From: Chloroflexota bacterium
GTDB lineage: Bacteria > Chloroflexota > Anaerolineae > Aggregatilineales > Phototrophicaceae
DNA: 64,000 nucleotides
Direction of reading: 5' to 3'
NCBI GenBank assembly: GCA_026708115.1
Contig: JAPOVL010000050.1
Span: 92,876 to 156,875, forward strand
Shown: positions 51,663 to 60,833 of the stretch, piece by piece
How positions within the stretch are numbered: position 1 is the stretch's first letter
Layout: each line of letters begins with the position of its first letter
Translations under genes and position numbers: made by a program
Notes under the pieces: generated by a model
What the model saw: the letters and a program-made list of their open reading frames with translations, nothing else
Databases searched by the model: none
Told to the model about the DNA's origin: nothing

Positions 51663-52583
51663 ATGCCTGCGACTTCGATACCGAAGAACCCTCTGGCTAA
51701 AGTACTGTCTAGGCGGCTTTCTAAACTGGCGCCTTACTTGTGGATCCTGCCGGCGTTGACTGTTTACGGCATCTTTAAGCTATATCCGCTCGTCAGCGGC
51801 CTGCAAATGTCACTTCTGCGCTGGGATGGTATTGAAGAGCCCAGATATATTGGCCTGCGCAATTTCGAGAAGATTTTGAGCGACGAGATGACGCTCACCG
51901 TCTTGATGAACAATGTGCACTATGCGGTCGGGACGGTAGTGGGCAAGATCGTCCTGTCCTTAATACTGGCTATTCTGCTGCATCAGGCCTTGAAAGGGCG
52001 GACCTTTTATCGAACCAGCCTTTTCATGCCGGTGGTCATGTCCTTTGTGGTTGTGGGCGTATTGTGGTCATGGCTGTTCAATCCGCAATTCGGCTTGATT
52101 AACAGCTTTCTGCGCGGATTAGGCTTGGACTTCTTGGTGCAGGACTGGCTCGGCGATGCGGCGGTCGCGCTGAATTCCCTCATACTGGTCGATATATGGA
52201 AGTGGTACGGCTTCCACATGGTGATTTTCCTCGCCGGCTTGCAGTCGATCCCCGACGAACTCTATGAAGCTGCGCGAATAGATGGCGCCTCGGTTTGGCA
52301 GCAATTCTTGCACGTCACCCTGCCCATGCTGCAACCGGTTATGATCGTCAACGTCACCATCTCACTTATGGGCGCCTTCAACGTCTTTGATATTCCTTTC
52401 ATCATGACGGCCGGCGGACCGGCCAACGCGACGAATGTTATGGCGCTACACATCTACATTCGCGGATTCAAGTTCTATCGTTTCGGCTATTCAGCAGCCT
52501 TGTCTTATGTCCTGCTTGTCATCGTTACTCTGGTAGCGGCCATCCAGCTCAAACTTATGACTAGTGGCGACAATTCGGACTGA
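51663..52583 (+). CDS. Sugar ABC transporter permease (MalF/UgpA type)
   Basis: 306 residues, six membrane segments, with the EAA loop that contacts the ATPase: YEAARIDGASVWQQFLHVTLPMLQPV. The N-terminus (LAPYLWILPALTVYGIFKLYPLV) and DWLGDAAVALNSLILVDIWKWYGFHMVIFLAGLQSIP are typical. It forms the channel with the next permease. The ATG at 51663 is preceded by AAGG. Confidence 0.9.
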   Translation: MPATSIPKNPLAKVLSRRLSKLAPYLWILPALTVYGIFKLYPLVSGLQMSLLRWDGIEEPRYIGLRNFEKILSDEMTLTVLMNNVHYAVGTVVGKIVLSLILAILLHQALKGRTFYRTSLFMPVVMSFVVVGVLWSWLFNPQFGLINSFLRGLGLDFLVQDWLGDAAVALNSLILVDIWKWYGFHMVIFLAGLQSIPDELYEAARIDGASVWQQFLHVTLPMLQPVMIVNVTISLMGAFNVFDIPFIMTAGGPANATNVMALHIYIRGFKFYRFGYSAALSYVLLVIVTLVAAIQLKLMTSGDNSD

Positions 52584-52596
52584 AAGTCAAATTCGC

Positions 52597-53469
52597 ATGA
52601 GCGCAGCGCAGTTCACCGGGCAGGATTTCAAGCAGCGAGGCATCCATTGGCGTCCCATGCTAGTGACGCTGTTCAACCATTCTATTCTGATACTCTTCAC
52701 TGTCATTATCGTATATCCGGTCGTTTGGATGATTTTGGCTTCTTTCAAGACGCCGGGCGAGCTTGTCTCAAACATTTGGGGCTTGCCCGCCAGTCCAGCG
52801 TATCAGAACTACGCCGACGCCTGGAAACAAGCAAAGCTCGGGCGAGCTCTGTTGAACAGCGGCATCGTGTCTATTGGCGCCGTTCTGGTAGTCGTTTGCT
52901 TGGGTTCGATTGCCGGCTACGCCTTCGCCAAGTTCTCGTTTCGCTTCAGCACCCTTATCCTGTTGATCTTCGTCTTCACCATGCAAGCGCCGGTACCTAT
53001 TATTCCCTTTTACGTGTTGTTTGTACGACTGAAGTTGACAGATAGTTACCTGGGCCTAATCCTGGCGATAGCGTCCGGTACGATTCCCTTATCGATTTTC
53101 ATATTTCAAGCATTTTTCCGGTCCATTCCCAGTGAGTTGCGTGAAGCGGCTAAGATTGACGGGTGTTCCGAGTTTGCGGCCTTCTTGCGCGTCATCATGC
53201 CGATCTCGGGGCCAGCGGTGGCAACGGTTGGCATTTTGACCTTTGTAGGCGCCTGGAACGAATATTTTATGCCCTTGCTGTTAATTCGGTCGGACGAGCT
53301 ACGCCCCCTTACGTTGACGATCCAAGTATTCTTCCTCCAGTTTGGAAGGGCGGAATGGAATGTCATATTCGCGACCTTAAGCATCGCCAGTATACCGATG
53401 ATCGTAGTATACGTCATCTTGCAGCGATGGTTTATTAGAGGGCTGACCTCTGGTTCGATCAAAGGTTGA
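52597..53469 (+). CDS. Sugar ABC transporter permease (MalG/UgpE type)
   Basis: 290 residues from an ATG at 52597; a GTG at 52564 that overlaps the previous gene is possible. Six membrane segments, typical entry FTVIIVYPVVWMILASFKTP, SIAGYAFAKFSFRF, and the EAA loop REAAKIDGCSEFAAFLRVIMPISGPA. It completes the channel with the MalF-like subunit. No msiK/malK-like ATPase lies in the locus; such ATPases are often shared among importers. Confidence 0.9.
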   Translation: MSAAQFTGQDFKQRGIHWRPMLVTLFNHSILILFTVIIVYPVVWMILASFKTPGELVSNIWGLPASPAYQNYADAWKQAKLGRALLNSGIVSIGAVLVVVCLGSIAGYAFAKFSFRFSTLILLIFVFTMQAPVPIIPFYVLFVRLKLTDSYLGLILAIASGTIPLSIFIFQAFFRSIPSELREAAKIDGCSEFAAFLRVIMPISGPAVATVGILTFVGAWNEYFMPLLLIRSDELRPLTLTIQVFFLQFGRAEWNVIFATLSIASIPMIVVYVILQRWFIRGLTSGSIKG

Positions 53470-53481
53470 TGGGAGCGAAAC

Positions 53482-55575
53482 ATGGATATTATCAGCCTGG
53501 AAAATGAGGCGCTGCGTCTGGAGTTCGCGCGGGAAACTGGCGCGATGGCTGGTTTCACCGCCAAAGAAACCGGGTGGGAGGTGCTCAACCGGCGCCATCT
53601 TGGCCTTTCCTTCCAACTCTTGATTCCATTGCCGGGACGGCGCAACAACCCGGTGTATGGTGAAAAACAGCAGCTTTCGTCTCTGGTGATTTCGGACGAT
53701 CAGCAGCAAGTCATATTCACTTGGGAACGTGTGAATTCGGTTTATGGTGGCGAGCACAAGATCAGGATCACGCAAAGCGTCACCTTGTCCGGACCGCGCG
53801 CGACATTTGCGCTCGCCATCGACAACCAATCCGACCGTGTAGTCGAGACGGTGCATTGCCCATATTTTGGCGATGTCCAGCCGCCAGCGGCGGCAGATTG
53901 GTTTGAAATCTTCCACTACGGCTACGCCACTGCCGAGCGGCGTCAACTCTATCCCAGTTTCGAGAATACCTTGGGCTACTACGGCTTCGACTATCCCGTG
54001 CAATACGGTCCGGATTCCTGGCGCAGTGGCGCGCCTGCCGTACCGTATGTGCTATTGCGAAGCGCCGATCAAGGACTTTACGCCGGACTTGGCGAGCCGA
54101 GCGCGGAGTTGGTGGCCTGGCATAACGAGTTGCGCCCCGGATACGACAGCGCCATCGATTCGCGCGTGCCGACTTCCCCGTCCATCAGCGGGCTGGATGT
54201 CGCCTCGCGCTTTGCCGCCATTCACCTGCCATATATTCAAGCGGGCGAATCACGTGCGCTGACACCAGTGGCGGTTCAACCCTATCAAGGCGGCTGGCAG
54301 CATGGTGTCGATGTCTATCGAGAGTGGCGCGATAGCTGGATGACGACGCTGGAAATACCGGAATGGGCGCGCCATCCCCATGCCTGGTGGCAATTGCATA
54401 TCAACTCGCCCGAGGATGAACTGCGCATTCCCTTCAAGGACCTGGGCAAAATAGGTGAAGAAGCCGCGAAACACGGTGTCAAGGCGATTCAGTTGGTTGG
54501 CTGGAATGACGGCGGGCAAGATCAAGGCAATCCCTCGCATAGCCCGGATCCGCGCCTGGGCAGTTTTGACGAACTCAAGGCGGCGATCGCGCAGATCCGG
54601 CGCTGCGGCGTCAAGCTCATTATTTTCGCTAAATTCACCTGGGCCGACCGCGCCACCGAGTGGTTCCGCGAGGATCTGCATCGCCTAGCGATTAAGGACC
54701 CCTACGGCGACTATTATCACTACAACGGTTACCAATATCATACGGCGACGCAAGCGCTCAACATCAATACCAAACGGCTGATTCCGATGTGCTTTGGCAG
54801 CGACGAATATTTCGAGGTTAGCGCCAGGGAGTTCCAAAAGGTGCTGGATTTGGGCGCCGACGGCATTCTCTACGACGAAAACCAGCATCACTCGCCGACG
54901 CTCTTGTGCTTTGACGAGAGCCATGGCCATCGATCGGGATTCCCGGTCTATTCGCGCGATAACGAATTCCAGCAGCACCTTGAACAGATGAGCCGAGAGC
55001 TTAACCCCGATTTCCTCTTTGCCGGGGAAGGCATCTACGATTGGCAATTCGAAGCTTACCATCTGTCATATCATCGTAGTTGGGACAAACGGCACGTGCC
55101 GCTTTCGCGCTATATGCTGCCGCAGATGCCACTGATGACCGCCATCAGCGGCTTCAACGATCGCAATATGATCAATCAATGTTTGTTGTATCGCTACATC
55201 ATGAGCTATGAACCATACAATTTCAAAGGTCACTTGGACGATTTCCCGCTGACGATGGACTACGGCAAAAGGATGGATGCCTTGCGCGCGAAACTGCGCG
55301 ACTATTTCTGGGACGGCGAATATCGCGATACGGTCGGCGCGACCGTGACTACAGCGGACGGCAGCCAACATCATCCCTATGCCGTCTTCATCAGCAAGAC
55401 GGGAGGGGCGCCCGGACTGGCTGTAGCCAATTACGAAGACGTACCGGTCTGCGTCAATGTGACGCTTGACAGCGATCACTCACTCAGCCGCTATCGCGCG
55501 GTAGACGACGAGACCTGGTTCGACTTGAATGGTGGAATCCCCATTCCGCCACGATCGGCGGTGGTGATCATCTAG
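53482..55575 (+). CDS. DUF6259-type glycoside hydrolase
   Basis: 697 residues. A strand-rich N-terminal domain (~1-290; LENEALRLEFARETGAMAGF) precedes a TIM-barrel region (~290-560). In it, ILYDENQHHSPTLLCFDESHGH and LFAGEGIYDW hold candidate catalytic Asp/Glu. A C-terminal beta-sandwich closes with WFDLNGGIPIPPRSAVVII. It resembles DUF6259 proteins, related to GH families acting on alpha-linked glycosides; specificity is not known. No signal peptide, so it would act on imported sugars. The ATG at 53482 follows GGGAG, 12 bases after the permease stop. Confidence 0.75.
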   Translation: MDIISLENEALRLEFARETGAMAGFTAKETGWEVLNRRHLGLSFQLLIPLPGRRNNPVYGEKQQLSSLVISDDQQQVIFTWERVNSVYGGEHKIRITQSVTLSGPRATFALAIDNQSDRVVETVHCPYFGDVQPPAAADWFEIFHYGYATAERRQLYPSFENTLGYYGFDYPVQYGPDSWRSGAPAVPYVLLRSADQGLYAGLGEPSAELVAWHNELRPGYDSAIDSRVPTSPSISGLDVASRFAAIHLPYIQAGESRALTPVAVQPYQGGWQHGVDVYREWRDSWMTTLEIPEWARHPHAWWQLHINSPEDELRIPFKDLGKIGEEAAKHGVKAIQLVGWNDGGQDQGNPSHSPDPRLGSFDELKAAIAQIRRCGVKLIIFAKFTWADRATEWFREDLHRLAIKDPYGDYYHYNGYQYHTATQALNINTKRLIPMCFGSDEYFEVSAREFQKVLDLGADGILYDENQHHSPTLLCFDESHGHRSGFPVYSRDNEFQQHLEQMSRELNPDFLFAGEGIYDWQFEAYHLSYHRSWDKRHVPLSRYMLPQMPLMTAISGFNDRNMINQCLLYRYIMSYEPYNFKGHLDDFPLTMDYGKRMDALRAKLRDYFWDGEYRDTVGATVTTADGSQHHPYAVFISKTGGAPGLAVANYEDVPVCVNVTLDSDHSLSRYRAVDDETWFDLNGGIPIPPRSAVVII

Positions 55576-55597
55576 AAGTTTTCGCTTGCTTGAAGCA

Positions 55598-56137
55598 TCA
55601 GAACTCAATGCCTGCGCGAGCCAGAATACCGCTGTCGTAAGCGTGTTTGACCTTGCGCATTTCGGTGACGGTATCGGCGTACTCGATCAACTGCGCAGGC
55701 GCGTTGCGCCCGGTGATGAGCAGGTTCAGGCGAGCCGGTTTCTTGGTTTGTAGCCAGTTGATCACTTCAGTTGCATCCAGCCAGCCGAAGTCCATCAGAT
55801 ACGTAAACTCGTCCAGCACCACCAGCTCGTAGTTGTCGGAAACGATGATCGCCTGCGCCTTTTGCCAGCCATGCAGCGCTCGCGCTTGTGTCTCGTCGAT
55901 GTTTTTGCTGGTCCAGGTGAAGCCGTCTCCGGTCTTGATCGGTTCCAAACCAAGTTGCTTGAAAGCGCGGATTTCGCCCCAATTGCCGCTTTCGTGCTTG
56001 AGGAACTGGATCAGCGCGACGCTCTTTTTCCGACCTAACATGCGCAGGATTACGCCGTAGGCCGAAGTCGATTTGCCGCGTCCCTCGCCAGTGTGGACCA
56101 AGACAAGTCCACGCTTGCTGACCTGGCCAGCACTCAT
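55598..56137 (-). CDS. cobO: Cob(I)yrinic acid a,c-diamide adenosyltransferase (CobO/BtuR type)
   Basis: 179 residues. P-loop HTGEGRGKST (15-24), IQFLKHESGNWGEI, the Walker-B-like VVLDEFTYLMDFGWL, and LNLLITGRNAPAQLIEYADTVTEM. It transfers the adenosyl group of ATP to cobalt to make coenzyme B12. The start ATG at 56137 overlaps the stop of the ABC ATPase (ATGA); a longer frame to 56218 is discarded. It is the last gene of the corrinoid-uptake operon, so newly imported corrinoid would be adenosylated at once. Confidence 0.9.
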   Translation of the reverse strand: MSAGQVSKRGLVLVHTGEGRGKSTSAYGVILRMLGRKKSVALIQFLKHESGNWGEIRAFKQLGLEPIKTGDGFTWTSKNIDETQARALHGWQKAQAIIVSDNYELVVLDEFTYLMDFGWLDATEVINWLQTKKPARLNLLITGRNAPAQLIEYADTVTEMRKVKHAYDSGILARAGIEF

Positions 56138-57144
56138 ATTCCGGCATCCTTTAGCGCTTCCAGGACCGCCGCAACTGAGTGGTGTCGGCTTAGGCGCTCC
56201 TCTATTGTCAGATGCCATTCGGGTCCCTGGCCGTTTTGTCCCAGGGAGATGTCCGCGACACCGGCAGCTGGATCATGGCGATAGCCATTTCGTTCGAGCG
56301 CCCGCCGCATCCAGGTTTCTCCTATGCCGCTACCTTTGACATGTATCGCAGCGCCAGCGTACGCTTCAACAGCGAAGGCGCCGCTGCCTTCATCAAAACT
56401 GATGCCGTCGGTAAGAAATGTTTTCCTGATGCTGCCGTCAAGTACCAGATCTTCGGGCGCGCCGACCAGCATGGCCCCCTCCCGCATCAACCAAAGTTGG
56501 TCGCAGTTTCTCAAGGCCTGATCCAGGTCGTGCGTGGAGACGAGGATTGCGCGTCCCGTCTGATGCGCCAACTGCTTGAGCAAGCACATGATTTCAACAC
56601 GGCGCGGCAGATCTAGAAATGCGGTCGGCTCGTCCAGCAGCATGATCGCGGTCTCCTGCGCCAGGGCGCGCGCGATCATCAGCCTTTGACGCTGGCCGTC
56701 GCTGAGCTCCGTAAGGACTTGGCGCGCCAGCTCTCCCGCATTGACGGCGTCCAGCGCCCAATTGACGGCTACACGATCGCTCTCAGTCAACCTGCCCAGC
56801 CAATCGCTGTGCGGCAGCCTGCCGAGCGCGACCAACTCGAAGCCGGTCATCAAGTCGGGGTACGGGGTGTTGGTCAAAACGAGGCTGAGCGCTCTTGCCA
56901 GATCCTCGGGCCTCATGCGACGGGCGTCTTCGCCATCAAGCAGCACTTGACCAGCCATGGGCGCTTGCATTGCCGCCAAGGTTCGCAATAGCGTCGATTT
57001 GCCGACGCCGTTGGGACCCAGCAGTCCCACCAAGGCACCGGGTTCCAGGCGCAAATTGAGCGCCCTCGCCAGGCAAATATCTCCCTTGCGCCTTCGCGAG
57101 TAGCCGATCGAAAGATCAAGTGTTTGCAAAGCCGGAACGCTCAT
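56134..57144 (-). CDS. B12-type ABC transporter ATP-binding protein with C-terminal extension
   Basis: 336 residues. ATPase core (~1-250): Walker A GLLGPNGVGKSTLL, signature LSDGQRQRLMIARAL, Walker B AIMLLDEPTAFLD, and STHDLD. Residues ~250-336 form an extra domain (ending TIEERLSRHHSVAAVLEALK), similar to extensions in some FecE/HmuV-like ATPases. It powers the BtuC-like permease encoded just upstream (four-base ATGA overlap). The riboswitch at the operon start points to corrinoid as substrate rather than iron. Confidence 0.88.
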   Translation of the reverse strand: MSVPALQTLDLSIGYSRRRKGDICLARALNLRLEPGALVGLLGPNGVGKSTLLRTLAAMQAPMAGQVLLDGEDARRMRPEDLARALSLVLTNTPYPDLMTGFELVALGRLPHSDWLGRLTESDRVAVNWALDAVNAGELARQVLTELSDGQRQRLMIARALAQETAIMLLDEPTAFLDLPRRVEIMCLLKQLAHQTGRAILVSTHDLDQALRNCDQLWLMREGAMLVGAPEDLVLDGSIRKTFLTDGISFDEGSGAFAVEAYAGAAIHVKGSGIGETWMRRALERNGYRHDPAAGVADISLGQNGQGPEWHLTIEERLSRHHSVAAVLEALKDAGI

Positions 57145-58283
57145 TGCCGCCCCCTGAATTGACGCAGGATCACCAGCATCACCACAGGGGCGCCCAGCAG
57201 CGCGGTGACAACATTGAGCGGCAAGACCAGGTTGTTACCCGGCATTTCCGCAATCAAAGAAGCGCACAAGGCCACAATGCCACCGGTCAGGCACGTGCCC
57301 GGCAACAGCGTCCGATGGTCCGATGTGCGCAGAATGCCGCGACAGAGATGCGGCACGGCAATGCCGACAAAAGCGATCGGACCGCAGAAAGCGGTCACCG
57401 CGCTAACCAGAAGCGCCGTGGAAAGCACAATCTGTAGCCGCGCGCGCCGCAGATTTGTTCCCATGCTGAGCGCATAGTCTTCGCCAAGCAAGAGGGCGTT
57501 CAGCGCTTTAACCGCCGTGGCCGCGATCAACAAACCGGCGATCACAAACGCAGCCAGCAGCGGCAATTGCTCGATAGTGACGCCGCTGAATGAGCCGAAA
57601 GTCCAGTTGATATAGGCTTGGATCCGCTCCGGCAGGGCAAAATAGAGCAGTAGGCTAACCATCGACGCCACCAGGTACCCAAACATGAGCCCCAGGATCA
57701 GCAGGGTCAGACTGCTGCGGATCCTCGTTGCAACCAGCAAAACCAGCGCCATGGTCAGGCCAGCGCCCAGTCCGGCTGCCGTCGTCAACAACAGATCGCC
57801 CGTGAATCCCAGACCGGCGATCATCGCTGCGCCGGACGCCCCGGTCGAAAGCACAACTAGCGCCACCCCTAGACTGGCGCCCGAACTGACACCGAGCACG
57901 AAGGGTTCTGCCAGGGGATTGCGGAAGTAGGTCTGCATCAGCAGCCCGCTAACTCCCAAGGCCATGCCCGCCAGCATCGCTGTCAGCGTTTTGGGCAACC
58001 GAAACTTGAGAACGATATTCTTCCAGGCGGCCGTGTCCGACTCGCCAACAAGCAGCGCCGAAATGATCTGGTCCAAGGGAATCGAAACCGAACCGAGCGC
58101 CATACTCAATAGCAGCAGCATTCCCAGTACCGAGGCCATCAGCAGCAACATCATGAAGCGTCGATCCAGTCCAGATGCGCCCCCGGCAAGCCGGCGTCGA
58201 TTCCAGATTCGGATAGAGCCTGCCGGTCCTGTTTCAACGATGGCCGACGATGCCCGGGTGGTTTTGTGAACCAATTGCGACAT
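57141..58283 (-). CDS. FecCD/BtuC-family ABC transporter permease
   Basis: 380 residues from the ATG at 58283, one base past the binding-protein stop. About ten membrane segments; LPKTLTAMLAGMALGVSGLLMQTYFRNPLAEPFVLGVSSGASLGVA and the late GPIAFVGIAVPHLCRG are the signatures. It carries corrinoid across the membrane with the next-encoded ATPase. The N-terminal 45 residues are cytoplasmic and basic. Confidence 0.9.
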   Translation of the reverse strand: MSQLVHKTTRASSAIVETGPAGSIRIWNRRRLAGGASGLDRRFMMLLLMASVLGMLLLLSMALGSVSIPLDQIISALLVGESDTAAWKNIVLKFRLPKTLTAMLAGMALGVSGLLMQTYFRNPLAEPFVLGVSSGASLGVALVVLSTGASGAAMIAGLGFTGDLLLTTAAGLGAGLTMALVLLVATRIRSSLTLLILGLMFGYLVASMVSLLLYFALPERIQAYINWTFGSFSGVTIEQLPLLAAFVIAGLLIAATAVKALNALLLGEDYALSMGTNLRRARLQIVLSTALLVSAVTAFCGPIAFVGIAVPHLCRGILRTSDHRTLLPGTCLTGGIVALCASLIAEMPGNNLVLPLNVVTALLGAPVVMLVILRQFRGRQ

Positions 58284-58284
58284 G

Positions 58285-59478
58285 CTACTTTCTCGCAAGT
58301 CTCTGATAAAACACGAATTCGCGCTCGGGTAACAAGTTCGGATGGAGTATGGCCACCAGGTCCTGCAATATCAGGTGCGGATTGGTCACACCCCATTCGT
58401 AGTAGTTATTGCCGCCGTTGGCGTTTTCGTCCGCGTTGTTATTCCATACATCGCCCGATTGGAAGGCTGCAAAGTCGCCGAAGCGACTGTCGAGTGCCAG
58501 CATGTCTGCTTGAGACGAAACGCCAAAGGTCTCAACAAGCCAGATTTCGGCCGCGAGTCCGCCCTCGTAGACAGCTTCAAAGCTCAAGCCCTGGCTCGAG
58601 GTCGATCCTTCTCCCGCCAGCAGCAGCTCCCCCCCGGCGTCGCGGATTAGCCTGCCGACGTATGTTTCTTGGCCCGGAATGAACCAGGCATCGGCATAGC
58701 CCAGGAATGAGTTGATCAGCACAGCCGGTCGGTCCGCTTCCAATACGCTCGCGGCGAGTTGCCGCGCATTCTCGTACTGGGAGACGATGGTGTTGTAAAT
58801 CTCCGTCGCAGCCGCTTCGCGATTGTAAAAGAGGGCGGTGAATTTGAGCCATTCGGCGCGCCCCAGCGGCGACAGTTCGCGCCAACTGGCGTCCAGCGCC
58901 GTGAACACGCCGGCATCAAGCAAGACTGGATGGGCATCGGTATCCGGATTGTAGCCATAGCTCATGACTAATTGCGGCTCCAGGTTCAGCACCAGCTCGA
59001 TGTTGATCTGGGCGCCGAATCCCACCTCGGCGATTTGCCCATCGGCAACGGCATCCACCACCTCGGCTGTACTGATATAGAAGGCGCTATCGACGCCCAC
59101 CAGATGTTCGAGCAAGTCAAGCTGCGCTAGAGCAGGCAACTGCGTTGTGGAAAGGGTGATGATGTCGCCAGTTGGCACCTCGATGAATTGCGCGCCATCG
59201 ACGAAATCGGCTGCCGGAGGCGCGGGCGCGCCGCATTGCACCAGTACATAGTCAAAGCTGGGCGCGCCATCGTAGGCGTCCTTGACACTAATGACTTTGT
59301 AGTGATTGTGATACGTGACAGCGAATCTTTCCGCGTTCACTATCTCGGCCTTCTCTGGAAAATAGTCGACATCGGCGCTGTAATTCGTAATACAGCCCTC
59401 TGTCACGTTGACGTCCTGCGCTGTCACCGGGACCACGAACATTAGAATGGTGAAGAACACAACAAGCTTGGCATGCAT
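58285..59478 (-). CDS. Corrinoid ABC transporter substrate-binding protein (BtuF/FepB-like)
   Basis: 397 residues. Signal peptide (MHAKLVVFFTILMFVVPVTAQ), then the helical-backbone binding fold (peripla_BP_2): GDIITLSTTQLPALAQLDLLEHLVGVD, EVGFGAQINIELVLNLEPQLVMSYG, LLDAGVFTALDASWRELSPLGRAEWLKF. It would bind cobalamin or another corrinoid outside the membrane; the evidence for substrate is the riboswitch upstream. AAGGAGGG precedes the ATG at 59478. First gene of the operon with permease, ATPase and CobO. Confidence 0.88.
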   Translation of the reverse strand: MHAKLVVFFTILMFVVPVTAQDVNVTEGCITNYSADVDYFPEKAEIVNAERFAVTYHNHYKVISVKDAYDGAPSFDYVLVQCGAPAPPAADFVDGAQFIEVPTGDIITLSTTQLPALAQLDLLEHLVGVDSAFYISTAEVVDAVADGQIAEVGFGAQINIELVLNLEPQLVMSYGYNPDTDAHPVLLDAGVFTALDASWRELSPLGRAEWLKFTALFYNREAAATEIYNTIVSQYENARQLAASVLEADRPAVLINSFLGYADAWFIPGQETYVGRLIRDAGGELLLAGEGSTSSQGLSFEAVYEGGLAAEIWLVETFGVSSQADMLALDSRFGDFAAFQSGDVWNNNADENANGGNNYYEWGVTNPHLILQDLVAILHPNLLPEREFVFYQRLARK

Positions 59479-59530
59479 TTTATCCCTCCTTAAGGATAAA
59501 GGAGGAAACGGGGATGGTTATCGTTGCATC

Positions 59531-59557
59531 AAAAAAGCCCGCCGGGTTTCGGCGGGC
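59531..59557 (-). terminator. Rho-independent terminator of the cobalamin riboswitch
   Basis: On the minus strand GCCCGCCG (59557-59550) pairs with CGGCGGGC (59544-59537), loop AAACC, followed by six Ts (59536-59531). It lies between the riboswitch and the first gene, so B12 binding would stop transcription before the operon. Confidence 0.92.
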
Positions 59558-59604
59558 ATAAGTGACTCTAACCACGCTCGTCTCCCTTTTGACGCGAAAG
59601 ATTT

Positions 59605-59745
59605 ACGAGCTAAGCCCCGGGCAGGAATTCGGACTTCTGATCAAGCGATCAGTCACCGCTGCGCGACAGTGTCGGACTTTCACCGACTTTCCCTGTTCGT
59701 GCCGAACATCCGGGTTCAGGCACACCCAAGTCTTAGAAATATGTA
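59605..59745 (-). promoter_or_regulatory. Cobalamin (B12) riboswitch
   Basis: The minus strand has the conserved core of the class: AACAGGGAAAGTCGGTGAAAG, GTCCGACACTGTCGCGCAGC followed by GGTGA (the B12-box region), and the late GTCCGAATTCCTGCCCGG. The flanking GTGCCTGAACCC and GGATGTTCGGCACG form the closing arms. It precedes an intrinsic terminator and the corrinoid importer operon, the standard off-switch layout. Boundaries are approximate. Confidence 0.92.
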
Positions 59746-59846
59746 CGTGCGTTGAGCATAACACAGGCGGCTAGGCATGTCAAACCAGGCGCGGTATTGC
59801 CCGGCGGCATATCAAGATGCCTGGGACCAAAGACACTCAAATTCGA

Positions 59847-60833
59847 CTAAGTTTCGAACGGATAACGAAGGCCCCAGTCGGCGCGTATGCGATCCAATGT
59901 CTCCATGATCGCGAGCGTTTCGTCCAGCGGATAAATCTCGCTCTCGGTAAGGCCGGCGCGAATGCAATTGCCGACTTCGATCGCCTCAAAATGAAAGCCT
60001 TCGCCCTCGTATTCGAAACCTGTGGTTTCCGGCTCTTGCCCAGAGAGTACGACCGTGAATTCGCTCGGGTGCCAGAAGTCTGGGATGGCGATATAACCCT
60101 TGCTGCCCATGATCCGGGCTTCCTGCGGCGTCCCCAGACGGATCGCCGACGTGAGAGTCGCCATTTCATAGTCGCTGTATTTGCACACGACTACCGAGAG
60201 TTCGTCGACGCCGGTCTCGCCGATGGCGACTTGGGAGACAATATCTAGGGGCTGTTTGCCGTAAATCATTGACGCGAACTGCAAACAGTAAGAGCCGACA
60301 TCGAGCAAGGCGCCGCCCGCCAAATCGGGATTGAAGTGCCGTTTCTCCGGCAGGACTGGGCTACGGCCGCCAAAGTCGGCCTGGACAAGCATGACATCCC
60401 CGATGATCTTCTCCGCGAGCAGTTCGCGCAGTTTGGCCATCGCCGGGAAAAAGCGGGTCCAGAAGGCGTCCATCAGGAAGAGATTCTTTTCGCGGGCGCA
60501 GTCTATCATCACCTTGGCTTCACCCGCATTCACCGCAAATGGCTTCTCGCAGAGTACATTTCTGCCGGCGTTGAGGCAAAGGAGCGTATGCGCAAGGTGA
60601 TAATTGTGGGGTGTCCCAATGTACGCGACATCCACATCCGGGTCCTTCGCCAGGTCTTCATAGCTGCCGTAGCATTTCGTCGCGCCGAATTCCGCGCCAA
60701 AGGCATCTGCTTTCTCCTGCGAGCGCGAGGCAACGGCGTAGATCTCCGCATCCGGCACAAAAGCTAAGCCATTGGCGAACTTGCGCGATATCAAGCCCAG
60801 CCCGATCAGACCCCAGCGAATCTTGTCGCTCAT
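59847..60833 (-). CDS. Gfo/Idh/MocA family oxidoreductase
   Basis: 328 residues. N-terminal Rossmann fold (IRWGLIGLGLISRKFANGL), then AYIGTPHNYHLAHTLLCLNAGRNVLCEKPFAVNAGEA with the family EKP motif. The C-terminal alpha/beta domain has GGALLDVGSYCLQFASMIYG with the usual catalytic His replaced by a Gln-containing stretch. It uses NAD(P) to oxidise or reduce sugars, inositols or similar. It overlaps the aldo/keto reductase stop by ATGA, forming a two-gene operon. Confidence 0.88.
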   Translation of the reverse strand: MSDKIRWGLIGLGLISRKFANGLAFVPDAEIYAVASRSQEKADAFGAEFGATKCYGSYEDLAKDPDVDVAYIGTPHNYHLAHTLLCLNAGRNVLCEKPFAVNAGEAKVMIDCAREKNLFLMDAFWTRFFPAMAKLRELLAEKIIGDVMLVQADFGGRSPVLPEKRHFNPDLAGGALLDVGSYCLQFASMIYGKQPLDIVSQVAIGETGVDELSVVVCKYSDYEMATLTSAIRLGTPQEARIMGSKGYIAIPDFWHPSEFTVVLSGQEPETTGFEYEGEGFHFEAIEVGNCIRAGLTESEIYPLDETLAIMETLDRIRADWGLRYPFET

